Shown here piece by piece: positions 25,041 through 34,086 of a stretch of 64,000 nt of DNA. A program made the translations under genes and the position numbers. Under the pieces are notes generated by a model. It did no database searches. It had not been told where the DNA came from and was given only the letters and a program-made list of their open reading frames with translations. The stretch spans positions 62,001-126,000 of the forward strand of contig DATNQM010000018.1 in assembly GCA_036704045.1 (NCBI GenBank), written 5' to 3'. The stretch is from Ancylothrix sp036704045. GTDB taxonomy: Bacteria; Cyanobacteriota; Cyanobacteriia; Cyanobacteriales; Oscillatoriaceae. Positions within the stretch are counted from its first letter, which is position 1. Each line of letters begins with the position of its first letter.

Positions 25041-28000
25041 TTAGCGTTTGTAAGGCACAACATTCTCACCAAAATAGCGAGCATATTCAGCACCATCAAG
25101 CAAAATGGCAACCGCAGCAGGCACACCGGCATCAGCCATCAGTTTCTCACATTGAGCAACCTCAGCAACCGCCGGCATACGTCCCAGCACATGACGGCAC
25201 ATCAACTCAGCCGCCTTAGACTGCGGGAACGCCACCACAAAACGCTGACGGTATGCCTCAGAGCACACCAAAGCACGCACAAACTCACGAACCGACAACT
25301 CACCGGCACGCAACTGACCCTCAGCATCCGCCAAACGGAACTCAGCAGGAATCTGTGCAGAATACACATCCATCACCTGCCGGTAGACAGCCTCAATAGC
25401 CAAATCAATCTCAGCCGCATCCATACCCTCAGAGATCCGATAGATCCGAGCCGCATTCGTCACCGCCACCGGCATCACACCCTCAGCAGAAACAGACCGG
25501 CCAACACCCACCAAATCACTGCTAGTAGATGCCGAAGCCATCGCCTTAGAAGTCAAAGGCAACTTAACCGTCATATTCGCATCCGAACTCACCGGCACAA
25601 ACGAAGGCACAACCAAATCATCATTCTGCTTCGTCAACTGGTTATACAAACGCTCAGTATTCGGGAAATTCGCAGCCGGCAAAGTCGGATAACGGCGATA
25701 AGGCACCACATCCTCATTAAACGCCTGCAAATACTCCATACTATTCACCATCGCACTGATGAACCCACGAATCCCCTGAGAAGCCAAAATCTGGTTATAC
25801 TTCCGAATTTCAGCCTGATCACGAGGCGCACGTCCAAGGAAATGCTTAGTGCCCAGTTCAATCACCTTAGTATTCGGATAAGGCGCATAGAACTCCTTAA
25901 CATAGAGATTAGAACAACCTAACCCCTCAATAAACTCCTTAAGCGTAATTTCCCCGTTCCGCAGCTTACTTTCCAAAGCGCTGAACTCATTCTTAATAAT
26001 GTAAGGATTCAAATCACGCTCAAAAATTTGCCGATAAGCCGCTTGAATAACGGTTTGAGCCTCAGCCGGAGTCCGGTTCGTCAGCTTAAACACCTTCGTT
26101 TGCTCACGGCGTTTCTGCACACCTTGAGCCAAGCGCATATCCACCTCAGCCGGCGAGCGCTCAGGCACAGCACCCAACTCCAAGAAACGAGCAGTCGTTT
26201 CCACTTCAGGAGCCTTAGCGCCCTTATCAGCAATGGAACCAACACGCAGAGAACGCTGCGCTTGCCCTGCCGGCGTTAAATAACGCTCATAAGGCACAGT
26301 ATCCTCACCAAACGCCTCTTCGTACTCCTTGCTATCAATAATGGCATCCACCAAAGCGTAGAAACCCTTCTTCGAGCAAAGATCAAAATAAGCATTCATC
26401 TCTTGGCGTCCATAGGTAGGACGGCCCAACAAACGGCGGTGAATATACTCAATCGCCTTACACACATAAAGCGAAGTCCAGTACATCTTGCGGAAAATAT
26501 CCGACTTCGCCAAAAGCCGAATAAACTCCTTCATCGTAATTTCGCCATTTTCGAGCTTAATTTCTGCAACCTTTTGGCGTTGACCTTCATATAAATCTCG
26601 GCCAAACACTTGCAGATAAGCGGCTCTGATTACACCTTGGGTTGAGCTTTCCGAATACTTAACGCTCACACCCTGCACAGGAGTTGCACCGCGCTTACCA
26701 TATTTCATGGTACCGCTAGGAATTTGATCCAACTTAAAGACCTTGGGCCCTAAGCTACCCGGATTATTGCCCCGTGCGGCTGGGTTGCTGAGTTGGTTTT
26801 CAATTCCTGCACCGCGACGAATCAAGATCCGGCGAGCATCCTTACCAAACGGTGCCGGTGCACTGCTGGGGTTACGAGTTTCTTTCGGGAAAATTGCCCC
26901 AAACTGAATTTCGAGGGGGTCATTTCCGCTACCGTAGGGATGTTGATCAGGTAACGGCTGTTCATAGGACGCATAAAGCGTAATGAACTGAGGAATTTTA
27001 CGGAACGGAGCACTATAGTTAAACAAATCAAACTGCGGCCCCCAGTTGCGACATTCTTGGGCTTCTTGACCCAAACCACGCAAGTAGGGCACAGTTTCTT
27101 CGCCAAAGTAGTCCGCATATTCTTGCGAATCTACCAACGCATCTACCAACGCAGGTAAACCACCCTTAGACACAATGGAGAAATAGGTTTGCACTTCTTC
27201 ACGAGAAGATGGAGCACGGCCTAAGATATGACGGAAAGCTAACTCCAGAGCGCGGCTGTTGATAAACGGCGTAAAGAATTGACTGCGGTATAAAGGAGAT
27301 TTGGCAAGCCGGCGGATAAACTCCTTCATGGAGATTTCGCCATTTTTAACTTTGGATTCTAAATCAGAAATTCCTAAGCTGTAAGCGCGGGTAATATCGC
27401 GCTCAAAAACTTGCCTGTAAGCGGCTTTGACGGCATCGTTTTTCTCCGAAGACGACAAACCCGGTTTCATGGCATATTTCGGTCTGCGTTCTGCTGCATT
27501 AAAGTAAATTTGCGGCAGTTCTAAACCTTGTTGGTCATTGCTTTGACGCTGGCGGACTTTATTCGACGGAGTGGGGGCTTTAAATTCGTTGATCAGCACT
27601 TCAAAATACTGAGCTACGATATTTTTTCCTTCTTCGTCTTGTCTGAAATACCCCAAGGACGCGGCCCGCATTTCTTGCAGTGCTACCAAAGTGGCAGCTG
27701 TCGAGCAAGCGTTTTCGATGATTTCTCTTAATCCCCGCGTGTTGACGGCGATGATATTTGGATCGCCAGCCACAATAGCGTAGGTAACATAGCGCAAGAA
27801 CCAGCTTAAATCCCGTAAGGATTTGCTCATGTTGCCTGGGCCATAACGGGCTATATTAATCGGTTGGAAGCCAGGGGGCAAGGGGCCACCACCAGGGGAC
27901 AGGCTGAACAGTCCTTTTAATCCGTCAAAGAAGCCGCCGCCTTTGGCATCAACGTAGGTAACGGTTCCCAATTTCATGCCTTCTTTGTTGTCCATTACCG

Positions 28001-28292
28001 GCGCGGCTGCGGTTTTAACCGGCTCTGCGGGTTTTTCAAAGTAGGCCATCGGTGAACCGCCGGTGAAGATCCGGTTTGCGGCTCTCGACACGATTAGCTC
28101 TGCGTTTTTGGTCAGAGTTTCGGAAATGTCAAGGCGCTTGGCTCCTGATTTAAAGTAGCTTTCCAGTTCGCTGAGTTCGCCTCTTTGCAAAAACCGGTCT
28201 TGCTGTTCGGCGCTCGTTATCGTTGCGACTGGTACGGTTTGATATAGTTGCGGACGGGCTAATAAGCTTCCACCACTTGCTTTTACACTCAT
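25041..28292 (-). CDS. apcE: Phycobilisome core-membrane linker (LCM, ApcE)
   Basis: ApcE organises the phycobilisome core, anchors it to the thylakoid and serves as a terminal energy emitter. The 1083-residue protein has an N-terminal phycobiliprotein-like domain (about 20-240), interrupted by a loop (about 77-150) with Gly- and Pro-rich sequence. Its chromophore Cys is Cys196 in ENACSTAAT. Four linker (REP) domains follow, each opening with a pattern like AAYRQVFERD and closing near PY. Four repeats with this length match the pentacylindrical-core type; three or two repeats go with smaller cores. The fourth repeat is more Ala-rich and diverged (VYRQVMDVY). In many cyanobacteria apcE is followed at once by apcABC; here it is followed by a terminator and unrelated genes. 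Confidence 0.98.
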   Translation of the reverse strand: MSVKASGGSLLARPQLYQTVPVATITSAEQQDRFLQRGELSELESYFKSGAKRLDISETLTKNAELIVSRAANRIFTGGSPMAYFEKPAEPVKTAAAPVMDNKEGMKLGTVTYVDAKGGGFFDGLKGLFSLSPGGGPLPPGFQPINIARYGPGNMSKSLRDLSWFLRYVTYAIVAGDPNIIAVNTRGLREIIENACSTAATLVALQEMRAASLGYFRQDEEGKNIVAQYFEVLINEFKAPTPSNKVRQRQSNDQQGLELPQIYFNAAERRPKYAMKPGLSSSEKNDAVKAAYRQVFERDITRAYSLGISDLESKVKNGEISMKEFIRRLAKSPLYRSQFFTPFINSRALELAFRHILGRAPSSREEVQTYFSIVSKGGLPALVDALVDSQEYADYFGEETVPYLRGLGQEAQECRNWGPQFDLFNYSAPFRKIPQFITLYASYEQPLPDQHPYGSGNDPLEIQFGAIFPKETRNPSSAPAPFGKDARRILIRRGAGIENQLSNPAARGNNPGSLGPKVFKLDQIPSGTMKYGKRGATPVQGVSVKYSESSTQGVIRAAYLQVFGRDLYEGQRQKVAEIKLENGEITMKEFIRLLAKSDIFRKMYWTSLYVCKAIEYIHRRLLGRPTYGRQEMNAYFDLCSKKGFYALVDAIIDSKEYEEAFGEDTVPYERYLTPAGQAQRSLRVGSIADKGAKAPEVETTARFLELGAVPERSPAEVDMRLAQGVQKRREQTKVFKLTNRTPAEAQTVIQAAYRQIFERDLNPYIIKNEFSALESKLRNGEITLKEFIEGLGCSNLYVKEFYAPYPNTKVIELGTKHFLGRAPRDQAEIRKYNQILASQGIRGFISAMVNSMEYLQAFNEDVVPYRRYPTLPAANFPNTERLYNQLTKQNDDLVVPSFVPVSSDANMTVKLPLTSKAMASASTSSDLVGVGRSVSAEGVMPVAVTNAARIYRISEGMDAAEIDLAIEAVYRQVMDVYSAQIPAEFRLADAEGQLRAGELSVREFVRALVCSEAYRQRFVVAFPQSKAAELMCRHVLGRMPAVAEVAQCEKLMADAGVPAAVAILLDGAEYARYFGENVVPYKR

Positions 28293-28752
28293 GCGATGTC
28301 AAAAGCTCCAATTTTGTATTACTGCGATTACCGGACTTGTGAGCGAACCAGAGCGATTGAAGTTTGGGCCTTGACCCTTTTGCTTCTCCGCTTAGGGATA
28401 TCATTACCCCATCGGGCTTTGATTCCAGTTTTTTAAGATTAAAACGTTTCGGCCTCTCTCCCCCTGTTTGTTAAATTTTGTATCGGACAAATTTTGTTTA
28501 GTCTCTGGGCGATCATAAATTATTAGAGGACGTTTCCTGAGAAAAAAGATAAGTTTTGTAACATTTGCGGCGGGATGGGTTTGGTTTTTTTTCACGCAGA
28601 GGTCACGGAGGTTTCGCAGAGGTCACAGAGGTAAGAGAGGCTGGTGAGGGGGTTTTTGGTCTGGATCTAGGTTTGTTTATCCTGTGGATGCGGTTTTGGG
28701 ATACAATCTTTTCCCAGTCTTTTATTTCTAATCTACAGTCCTATTCTTTTTT
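28293..28752. other. Intergenic region, 460 bp: apcE leader and repeat
   Basis: Between divergent apcE and the methyltransferase gene. It must contain the apcE promoter, with a likely long leader. A repeat at 28591-28640 is listed separately. No small gene or RNA was recognised. Confidence 0.5.
28591..28640. repeat. Direct repeat of GCAGAGGTCAC-type units
   Basis: CGCAGAGGTCACGGAGGT is followed after one base by CGCAGAGGTCACAGAGGT. The units resemble the CACAGAGG units of the element at 10863-10967, so the two sites probably belong to one dispersed repeat family. Confidence 0.7.
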
Positions 28753-29943
28753 ATGTCTTATATTAGTGGTTCTCAAGAAATTAGCGCGGCTGTGCGTCGG
28801 CTTTATGATACTTATCCTTTCCCTCCTGAACCTTTGCTTGATGAGGCTCCACCTGGTTATAACTGGCGTTGGAGTTGGCCTGCTGCTTATAGTTTTTGCA
28901 CGGGCATCTATCCTTCTAGTTTAAAGGCTCGTATTCTTGATGCCGGTTGTGGTACTGGTGTGGGTACTGAGTATCTGGTTCACCTCAACGCTGAAGCTTC
29001 TGTGACGGGAATTGATTTGAGTGCTGGGGCTCTGGAGGTGGCGAAGGAACGCTGCCGCAGATCCGGTGCAGACCGGGTGGATTTTCACCATCTTAGTTTG
29101 TATGATTGCGCTCAGCTTGAGGGTGAGTTCGATTTAATTAATTGTGTCGGGGTTTTGCATCATTTACCTGACCCTATTCGTGGTATCAAGGCTCTAGCTT
29201 CTAAGCTTGCCCCTGGTGGCTTGATGCACATTTTTGTCTATGCTGAGTTGGGCCGGTGGGAAATTCAACTTATGCAAAAAGCTATTTCTTTGCTCCAAGC
29301 CGACAAGCGGGGCGACTATGAAGATGGTGTAAAAGTAGGTAGACAAATTTTTGCTTCTCTACCACAAAATAACCGACTTGTCAAGCGGGAAAAAGAACGT
29401 TGGTCAATGGAAAATATGCGGGATGCCAATTTTGCTGATATGTATGTTCATCCCCAAGAAATTGACTACAACATTGATACTTTATTTGAGTTAATTGATG
29501 CTTCTGGCTTAGAATTTATTGGTTTTTCTAATCCTGAATACTGGAACTTAGACCGGCTTGTGGGGAATGAACCATCTTTAATAGAACGGGCAAAAAATTT
29601 AAGTCAACGTGAATATTATCGGCTAGTTGAGTTGTTAGATCCAGAGAATATCACCCATTATGAATTTTTCTTAGGTCGAAAGCCAATTGTTAAAGTAGAC
29701 TGGTCTTTAAACGAAAAACTTCAAAATGCAATACCTCATGTTTCTCCTTGTCTTCAAGGTTGGCCTTCTCAGCAAGTTTTTGATTACAACTATCAAATTG
29801 TAGAGTTATCTGATGCAGAGTTTGCCTTTATGCAGGCTTGTGATGGCAATAAAACAACTAGCGAAATTTTGACAACAATTCAGTGTTCTTTGGAAGAGGT
29901 AATAAACTTGCAAAAAAGACAGTTAGTTTTGTTGAAAGGTTAA
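28753..29943 (+). CDS. Class I SAM-dependent methyltransferase, 396 aa
   Basis: The methyltransferase core (about 50-180) shows motif I ILDAGCGTGVGTEYL, the acidic residue ending strand 2 in VTGIDLSAGAL, motif FDLINCVGVLHHLPDP and a post-core APGGLMHIFV. Upstream is a tyrosine- and proline-rich segment (LYDTYPFPPEPLL). The C-terminal region (about 330-396) looks like a small winged-helix or PqqD-like module (YQIVELSDAEFAFMQAC). The substrate cannot be told from sequence. Similar proteins are widespread in cyanobacteria as putative methyltransferases. The gene is monocistronic, followed by a strong terminator. Confidence 0.88.
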   Translation: MSYISGSQEISAAVRRLYDTYPFPPEPLLDEAPPGYNWRWSWPAAYSFCTGIYPSSLKARILDAGCGTGVGTEYLVHLNAEASVTGIDLSAGALEVAKERCRRSGADRVDFHHLSLYDCAQLEGEFDLINCVGVLHHLPDPIRGIKALASKLAPGGLMHIFVYAELGRWEIQLMQKAISLLQADKRGDYEDGVKVGRQIFASLPQNNRLVKREKERWSMENMRDANFADMYVHPQEIDYNIDTLFELIDASGLEFIGFSNPEYWNLDRLVGNEPSLIERAKNLSQREYYRLVELLDPENITHYEFFLGRKPIVKVDWSLNEKLQNAIPHVSPCLQGWPSQQVFDYNYQIVELSDAEFAFMQACDGNKTTSEILTTIQCSLEEVINLQKRQLVLLKG

Positions 29944-29981
29944 ACAATAGCTTTTGATTTCTCATCTAAAAAATTAGATTA

Positions 29982-30006
29982 GGGTGGTTTAATACCACCC
30001 TTTTTT
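29982..30006. terminator. Terminator after the methyltransferase
   Basis: GGGTGGT (29982-29988) pairs with ACCACCC (29994-30000), followed by six T residues. It separates two convergent genes. Confidence 0.85.
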
Positions 30007-30010
30007 ATCC

Positions 30011-30691
30011 TTATTCAAGAGATGCGTCTTTTGGCAAAATTGCTCCGTTAGGCATAATTGTATTAAAGAGTTTTGCACCTATTAAATTTGTCCCGTAGAG
30101 ATTTGCACCATAGAGGTTAGCTTCAGTTAAATCTGCCCCAGCTAAATTAGCCCAACGTAGATCAGCCCCACAAAGGTTTGCGTTAGTTAAATTAGCTTCT
30201 TGAAGCTTAGCCCCACACAGTTTAGCATCAGATAAATTAGTTTTTACCAAATAAGCTCCTATCAAAGAAGCCTCTATAAGTTGGGCAAAACTTAAATCTG
30301 CTTCACTTAAATCTGTTTCACAAAGAGAAGCAGCAGAGAGGTTAGTTTTGCTTAAATTCGCTCTCCATAAAAATGCACCACAAAGGTTAATTTTGCCCAA
30401 ATGAGCATCACTAATATTAGCTTCAAACAAGCTGGCTTCCGCGCAGTCTGCATCTTGTAAATTAACTTGGCGGAGTTTGGCATAGCTTAGGTTAGCGCCT
30501 TTGAGTTTGCTACCACTGAGATTTGCCCTACAAAGTTCTGCCCCTACTAAATTTGCTTCGCTTAAATTTACTTTGATTAATTCAATACCGCTGAGGTTAT
30601 TTCGGCTCAGCAATAGTTGTGTAAAAATTTCGTCGGGTATTTGATTTAAGGTTTTTTGTTCTGTCTCTGTTGTCAGGGTCACGTTTTCCAC
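30011..30691 (-). CDS. Pentapeptide repeat protein, 226 aa
   Basis: From about residue 30 on the sequence consists of A(N/D)LXX units (for example ANLCGADLRWANLAGADL), as in quadrilateral beta-helix proteins. The N-terminal 25 residues are Thr- and Glu-rich and are not repeats. Function is unknown; it is probably cytoplasmic, with no signal peptide or membrane segment. The first codon is GTG at 30691, with AGGA directly before it, so the exact start is uncertain. It is a distant paralogue of the pentapeptide gene at 7902, with different codon composition. Confidence 0.88.
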   Translation of the reverse strand: MENVTLTTETEQKTLNQIPDEIFTQLLLSRNNLSGIELIKVNLSEANLVGAELCRANLSGSKLKGANLSYAKLRQVNLQDADCAEASLFEANISDAHLGKINLCGAFLWRANLSKTNLSAASLCETDLSEADLSFAQLIEASLIGAYLVKTNLSDAKLCGAKLQEANLTNANLCGADLRWANLAGADLTEANLYGANLYGTNLIGAKLFNTIMPNGAILPKDASLE

Positions 30692-31071
30692 TCCTGGAAG
30701 ATTTGCTTTTTTATTTTTGGGCTACTGTTAAGATGTTTGTCGGATTTCAGTGGCGGGGATTGCCAAAGGGCATATTCTACCATTTTAAGTTTTAGTTTGA
30801 ATCATTGCCGGTGCTAACTAGTGGTTGGGGGCCTATTAAAGAAATAAGTTTTAGAAAAATATAATTTTATCAAGTTTAAAAAACTTTAGGGGGGGGGATG
30901 GCGTTTTAAGAGTGACATCGCCCCCGAAAAATATGTAAATCAAGCAGAAAAGAAAAAGCAACTGTTACGCTTTGCTTTGTCTTTGAGATTACAACAGGGG
31001 CTATAAAATTTTCAAGGAAGGAAAAAAAAATAATTCGGGAAATATTCGGGAAGTATTCGGAAATATTCAAA
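30692..31071. other. Intergenic region, 380 bp, no gene seen
   Basis: Contains an imperfect G/C hairpin (nine Gs near 30891 with CATCGCCCCC near 30918) and, just after the response-regulator stop, three direct TATTCGG-type repeats at 31031-31068. The pentapeptide-gene promoter must lie here. Confidence 0.5.
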
Positions 31072-31749
31072 TTAATTGTGATGGCTGAGACGATATCCCA
31101 AGCCGTGTACAGTTTCTATAAGGTTTTCGGGGGCATTTGCGGCTTTTAATTTCATCCGCAAACTTTTAATATGGGCTTTGACGGTTTCTTCTTCTGGGGG
31201 ATTTTCCCAAGACCATAGCCGGTCGAGGATGACTGACCGGCTAAGTACACGACGACCATTTCGCAAAAGTAGTTCGAGGAGGCTAAATTCTTTGGGGGTA
31301 AGGTGTAGGGGTAAATTGCCATAGGAAACTTCGTAGGTACTGGGGTCGAGGGATAGGTTTCCCCAGGTAAGTATAGGGGGAGTTGAGGTGTTACCACGCC
31401 GCAATAGGGCACGAATTCTGGCTAAGAGTTCTTGAAGATCGAAGGGTTTAACAACATAATCATCAGCACCCGCATCCAGGGCGTTCACTTTATCATTACT
31501 GGTGTCTCGCGCTGTTAGCATAAGGATAGGTAAGGTGTGTCCGTGTGTGCGGATTTTTTGACATAGGCTGAGTCCATCAAGTTTGGGCAGGTTGATGTCA
31601 AGCAAAATTAAGTCGTAGGTGTTTTTTTGGATTTGATTCCATGCACTTTGGCCGTCTTTGAGGTGATCGACGACGTAAAGCTGGTCGTTGAGAGCTTCAC
31701 AGAGGGCTTCTGCTAGTCGGATGTCGTCTTCTACAAGCAAAATCCGCAT
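31072..31749 (-). CDS. OmpR/PhoB-family response regulator
   Basis: A 225-residue two-component regulator. The receiver domain (1-118) has the acidic pair in LVEDD, phosphoacceptor Asp51 in LILLDINLP, the Thr in MLTARD and Lys in YVVKPF. A winged-helix DNA-binding domain follows (about 128-222), ending VHGLGYRLS, typical of OmpR-type transcription factors. It is divergent from a CHASE3 histidine kinase with 173 bp between the starts, so the two are likely partners under shared control. The target genes are not evident. Confidence 0.95.
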   Translation of the reverse strand: MRILLVEDDIRLAEALCEALNDQLYVVDHLKDGQSAWNQIQKNTYDLILLDINLPKLDGLSLCQKIRTHGHTLPILMLTARDTSNDKVNALDAGADDYVVKPFDLQELLARIRALLRRGNTSTPPILTWGNLSLDPSTYEVSYGNLPLHLTPKEFSLLELLLRNGRRVLSRSVILDRLWSWENPPEEETVKAHIKSLRMKLKAANAPENLIETVHGLGYRLSHHN

Positions 31750-31922
31750 TTTTGGTTACACCTTGTTTGGATCTAAAAGGCCGTTGTGATGAGGAAAATT
31801 TTTTGTTTTTGCAGGGTTTCTTGCAATATACCTGATTTGGGGAATCTTCACCACGTCTATACTGGTATGTTTAGGGATGAAAAATTTGGGAAACGTTTGG
31901 TTTTGGAGAGAGTTTTGCTGTG

Positions 31923-34031
31923 ATGAAATGGGCTGTGGAGTTGAAGTTTAGTGCGGCCGGTTTTTGGGGTGCTGTTTTGATTCTTTGTGGCCTTAGTGGT
32001 GGGGGTTATTGGACTACTACTCAGCTTTTTGAACGACAAAAACAGGTTGATTATAGTTATGAAGTTCTGCAAAAGGTCAGGGATATTTTAACGACTTTAC
32101 GGGATGCAGAAAGGGCAAGGCGAGGTTATGTAATTACGGGAAAAGAGTCTTATTTAGATACTTATAAAAAAGCTATTGAAACGATAGATGATAAATTTAA
32201 TACGGTTCGGTTATTAACAGCTAAAAGTAGAACTCAGCAACATCGGCTAGATTTGATTGAACCGTTGATTGCTTTGCGTATTGACTTAATTAAACAGTCT
32301 ATTTTTCTTTATAAAAAAAATTCTAATGATAGAAAAGTTCAAATAGAATTGACTGATTTGGGAATTCGTCAACATGATGCAATTTGGAAAGTAATTGCGG
32401 AAATGGAAGCGGAAGAGCAAGGAATTTTACAACGGCGAATTAGGGAATCTGAAAAAACTTTTAATTATAAACTTTTTCTGGATGTGGTGGGTTATGGATT
32501 GAGTTTTTCTTTGCTTTTTGCTGTTTATTCTTTGTTACACCGGCAAATCTACAAACGTCAGCAATTTGAAGAAAGTTTGCGAGAAAGTGAAGAGCGTTAT
32601 CGTCATTTATTTGAACTAAATCCTCATCCTCTTTGGGTTTATGATGCTGAAAGTTTGGTGTTTTTGGCGGTGAATGAGGTGGCGCTTAAACATTATGGAT
32701 ATTCTTTAAAAGAGTTTTTGTCTCTAAGAATTTTAGATATTTGTTTAGATCAAAAACAATTTGATTTGATGCCCTTTACTGAAGAGAGTTTTACAACCAA
32801 AGAAAAGCATATAAAGCAAGATAAAAGTGTTATTGATGTTGAAGTTGTTTCTCACGATTTAATATTTAAAGGCCGGCCGGCAAGGCTGGTTTTAGCAAGA
32901 GATATTACTGAAGAAAATCAGGCGCAGGAAGCCTTAAGAGCCAGTGAAGAAAAGTTTCGCCAAATAGCAGAAAATATCCATGAAATTTTCTGGATGAGTG
33001 ATGCGGAAATGACAAAAATTTTATATGTCAATTCTGCTTATGAGCAAATATGGGGGCGTACTCGTGAAAGTTTATATGCTAATGCTTTGTCTTTTTTAGA
33101 GGTGGTTCACCCAGAAGATCGGGAAAGGGTGATGACAAATATGGAAAAAAATGCCGCGAAATCTATTGAAAATGAGTATCGAATTATTCGCCCTGATGGT
33201 TCAATTCGCTGGATTTCTGACAGCCGTTTTCCTATTAAAAATTCTGCGGGAGAAATTTACCGCCGTGTGGGAGTTAGTCAAGATATTACGGAACGCAAGC
33301 GGGTAGAAGAAGTGGGCCGGTTTTTGGAAAAAGAACGCGAAATGAGTGAATTGAAGTTACGCTTTTTTTCGATGGCTTCTCACGAGTTTCGCACGCCTTT
33401 AAGTACAATTTTGCTATCTGCTCAATCTTTAAAAAATTCTGGGGGAAGATGGGGAGAGGCAAAAACTTTTAAAAATCTGGATCGCATTGAAACTTCTGCT
33501 AAAACTATGACACAGTTGCTAACAGATATTTTGATGTTAACAAGAGCAGAGGCTGGTAAGCTTGATTTTCAACCGGAAATGTTGAATTTAACAGAGTTTT
33601 GTTTAACAATAATTGAACAAATCGAGGTGAGTTTGTTAGGAAATCAGCGGGTTTTGTTTGTGTCTGAATGGGTGGGTGATGATGCTTGGGTTGATGAAAA
33701 GTTGCTGCGTTCTATTTTAAGTAATTTGTTGTCAAATGCTATTAAGTATTCCGGCGAAGCCAGTTCGATTTATTTGACTTTAAGACGTTCAGGGGAACTG
33801 GCGATGTTTCAAATTAGGGATGAGGGAATTGGAATCTTGCTAGAAGACCGGCAATTTCTTTATGATTCTTTTCATCGAGGGGAAAATGTGGGGAATATTC
33901 CGGGGACTGGTTTAGGTTTGGCGGTTGTGAAAAAGTGTGTGGAGTTACACGGCGGTGGGATTTCTGTAGAAAGTGAAGTAGGGGTTGGGAGTTTGTTTAC
34001 GGTTTGGGTTCCTTGTGGGAGGGTAGGTTAG
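31923..34031 (+). CDS. CHASE3/PAS/PAS sensor histidine kinase
   Basis: A 702-residue membrane sensor kinase. It has an N-terminal membrane segment (about 10-32), an extracytoplasmic CHASE3-type four-helix domain with LRDAERARRGYVITG, and a second membrane segment (about 185-205). Two PAS domains (about 222-335 and 345-460) follow, then a HisKA domain with intact FSMASHEFRTPLS, and an HATPase with SNLLSNAIKYS, DEGIGI and GTGLGLAV. All catalytic motifs are present. Translation may start at ATG 31923 or at the GTG directly before it; GGAGAG lies about 12 bases upstream. It is divergent from the OmpR-type regulator and probably phosphorylates it. Confidence 0.94.
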   Translation: MKWAVELKFSAAGFWGAVLILCGLSGGGYWTTTQLFERQKQVDYSYEVLQKVRDILTTLRDAERARRGYVITGKESYLDTYKKAIETIDDKFNTVRLLTAKSRTQQHRLDLIEPLIALRIDLIKQSIFLYKKNSNDRKVQIELTDLGIRQHDAIWKVIAEMEAEEQGILQRRIRESEKTFNYKLFLDVVGYGLSFSLLFAVYSLLHRQIYKRQQFEESLRESEERYRHLFELNPHPLWVYDAESLVFLAVNEVALKHYGYSLKEFLSLRILDICLDQKQFDLMPFTEESFTTKEKHIKQDKSVIDVEVVSHDLIFKGRPARLVLARDITEENQAQEALRASEEKFRQIAENIHEIFWMSDAEMTKILYVNSAYEQIWGRTRESLYANALSFLEVVHPEDRERVMTNMEKNAAKSIENEYRIIRPDGSIRWISDSRFPIKNSAGEIYRRVGVSQDITERKRVEEVGRFLEKEREMSELKLRFFSMASHEFRTPLSTILLSAQSLKNSGGRWGEAKTFKNLDRIETSAKTMTQLLTDILMLTRAEAGKLDFQPEMLNLTEFCLTIIEQIEVSLLGNQRVLFVSEWVGDDAWVDEKLLRSILSNLLSNAIKYSGEASSIYLTLRRSGELAMFQIRDEGIGILLEDRQFLYDSFHRGENVGNIPGTGLGLAVVKKCVELHGGGISVESEVGVGSLFTVWVPCGRVG

Positions 34032-34086
34032 TTTTAAATATCGCTTCATGCAGATATTTAAGAAAGATTTATTTAAGGGTCAATTG

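Noticed and set aside
25020..25922. 300-codon + strand frame across the apcE 3' end
   Set aside because: It is His-, Arg- and Thr-rich nonsense from the A/C-rich strand opposite apcE, which is unmistakable.
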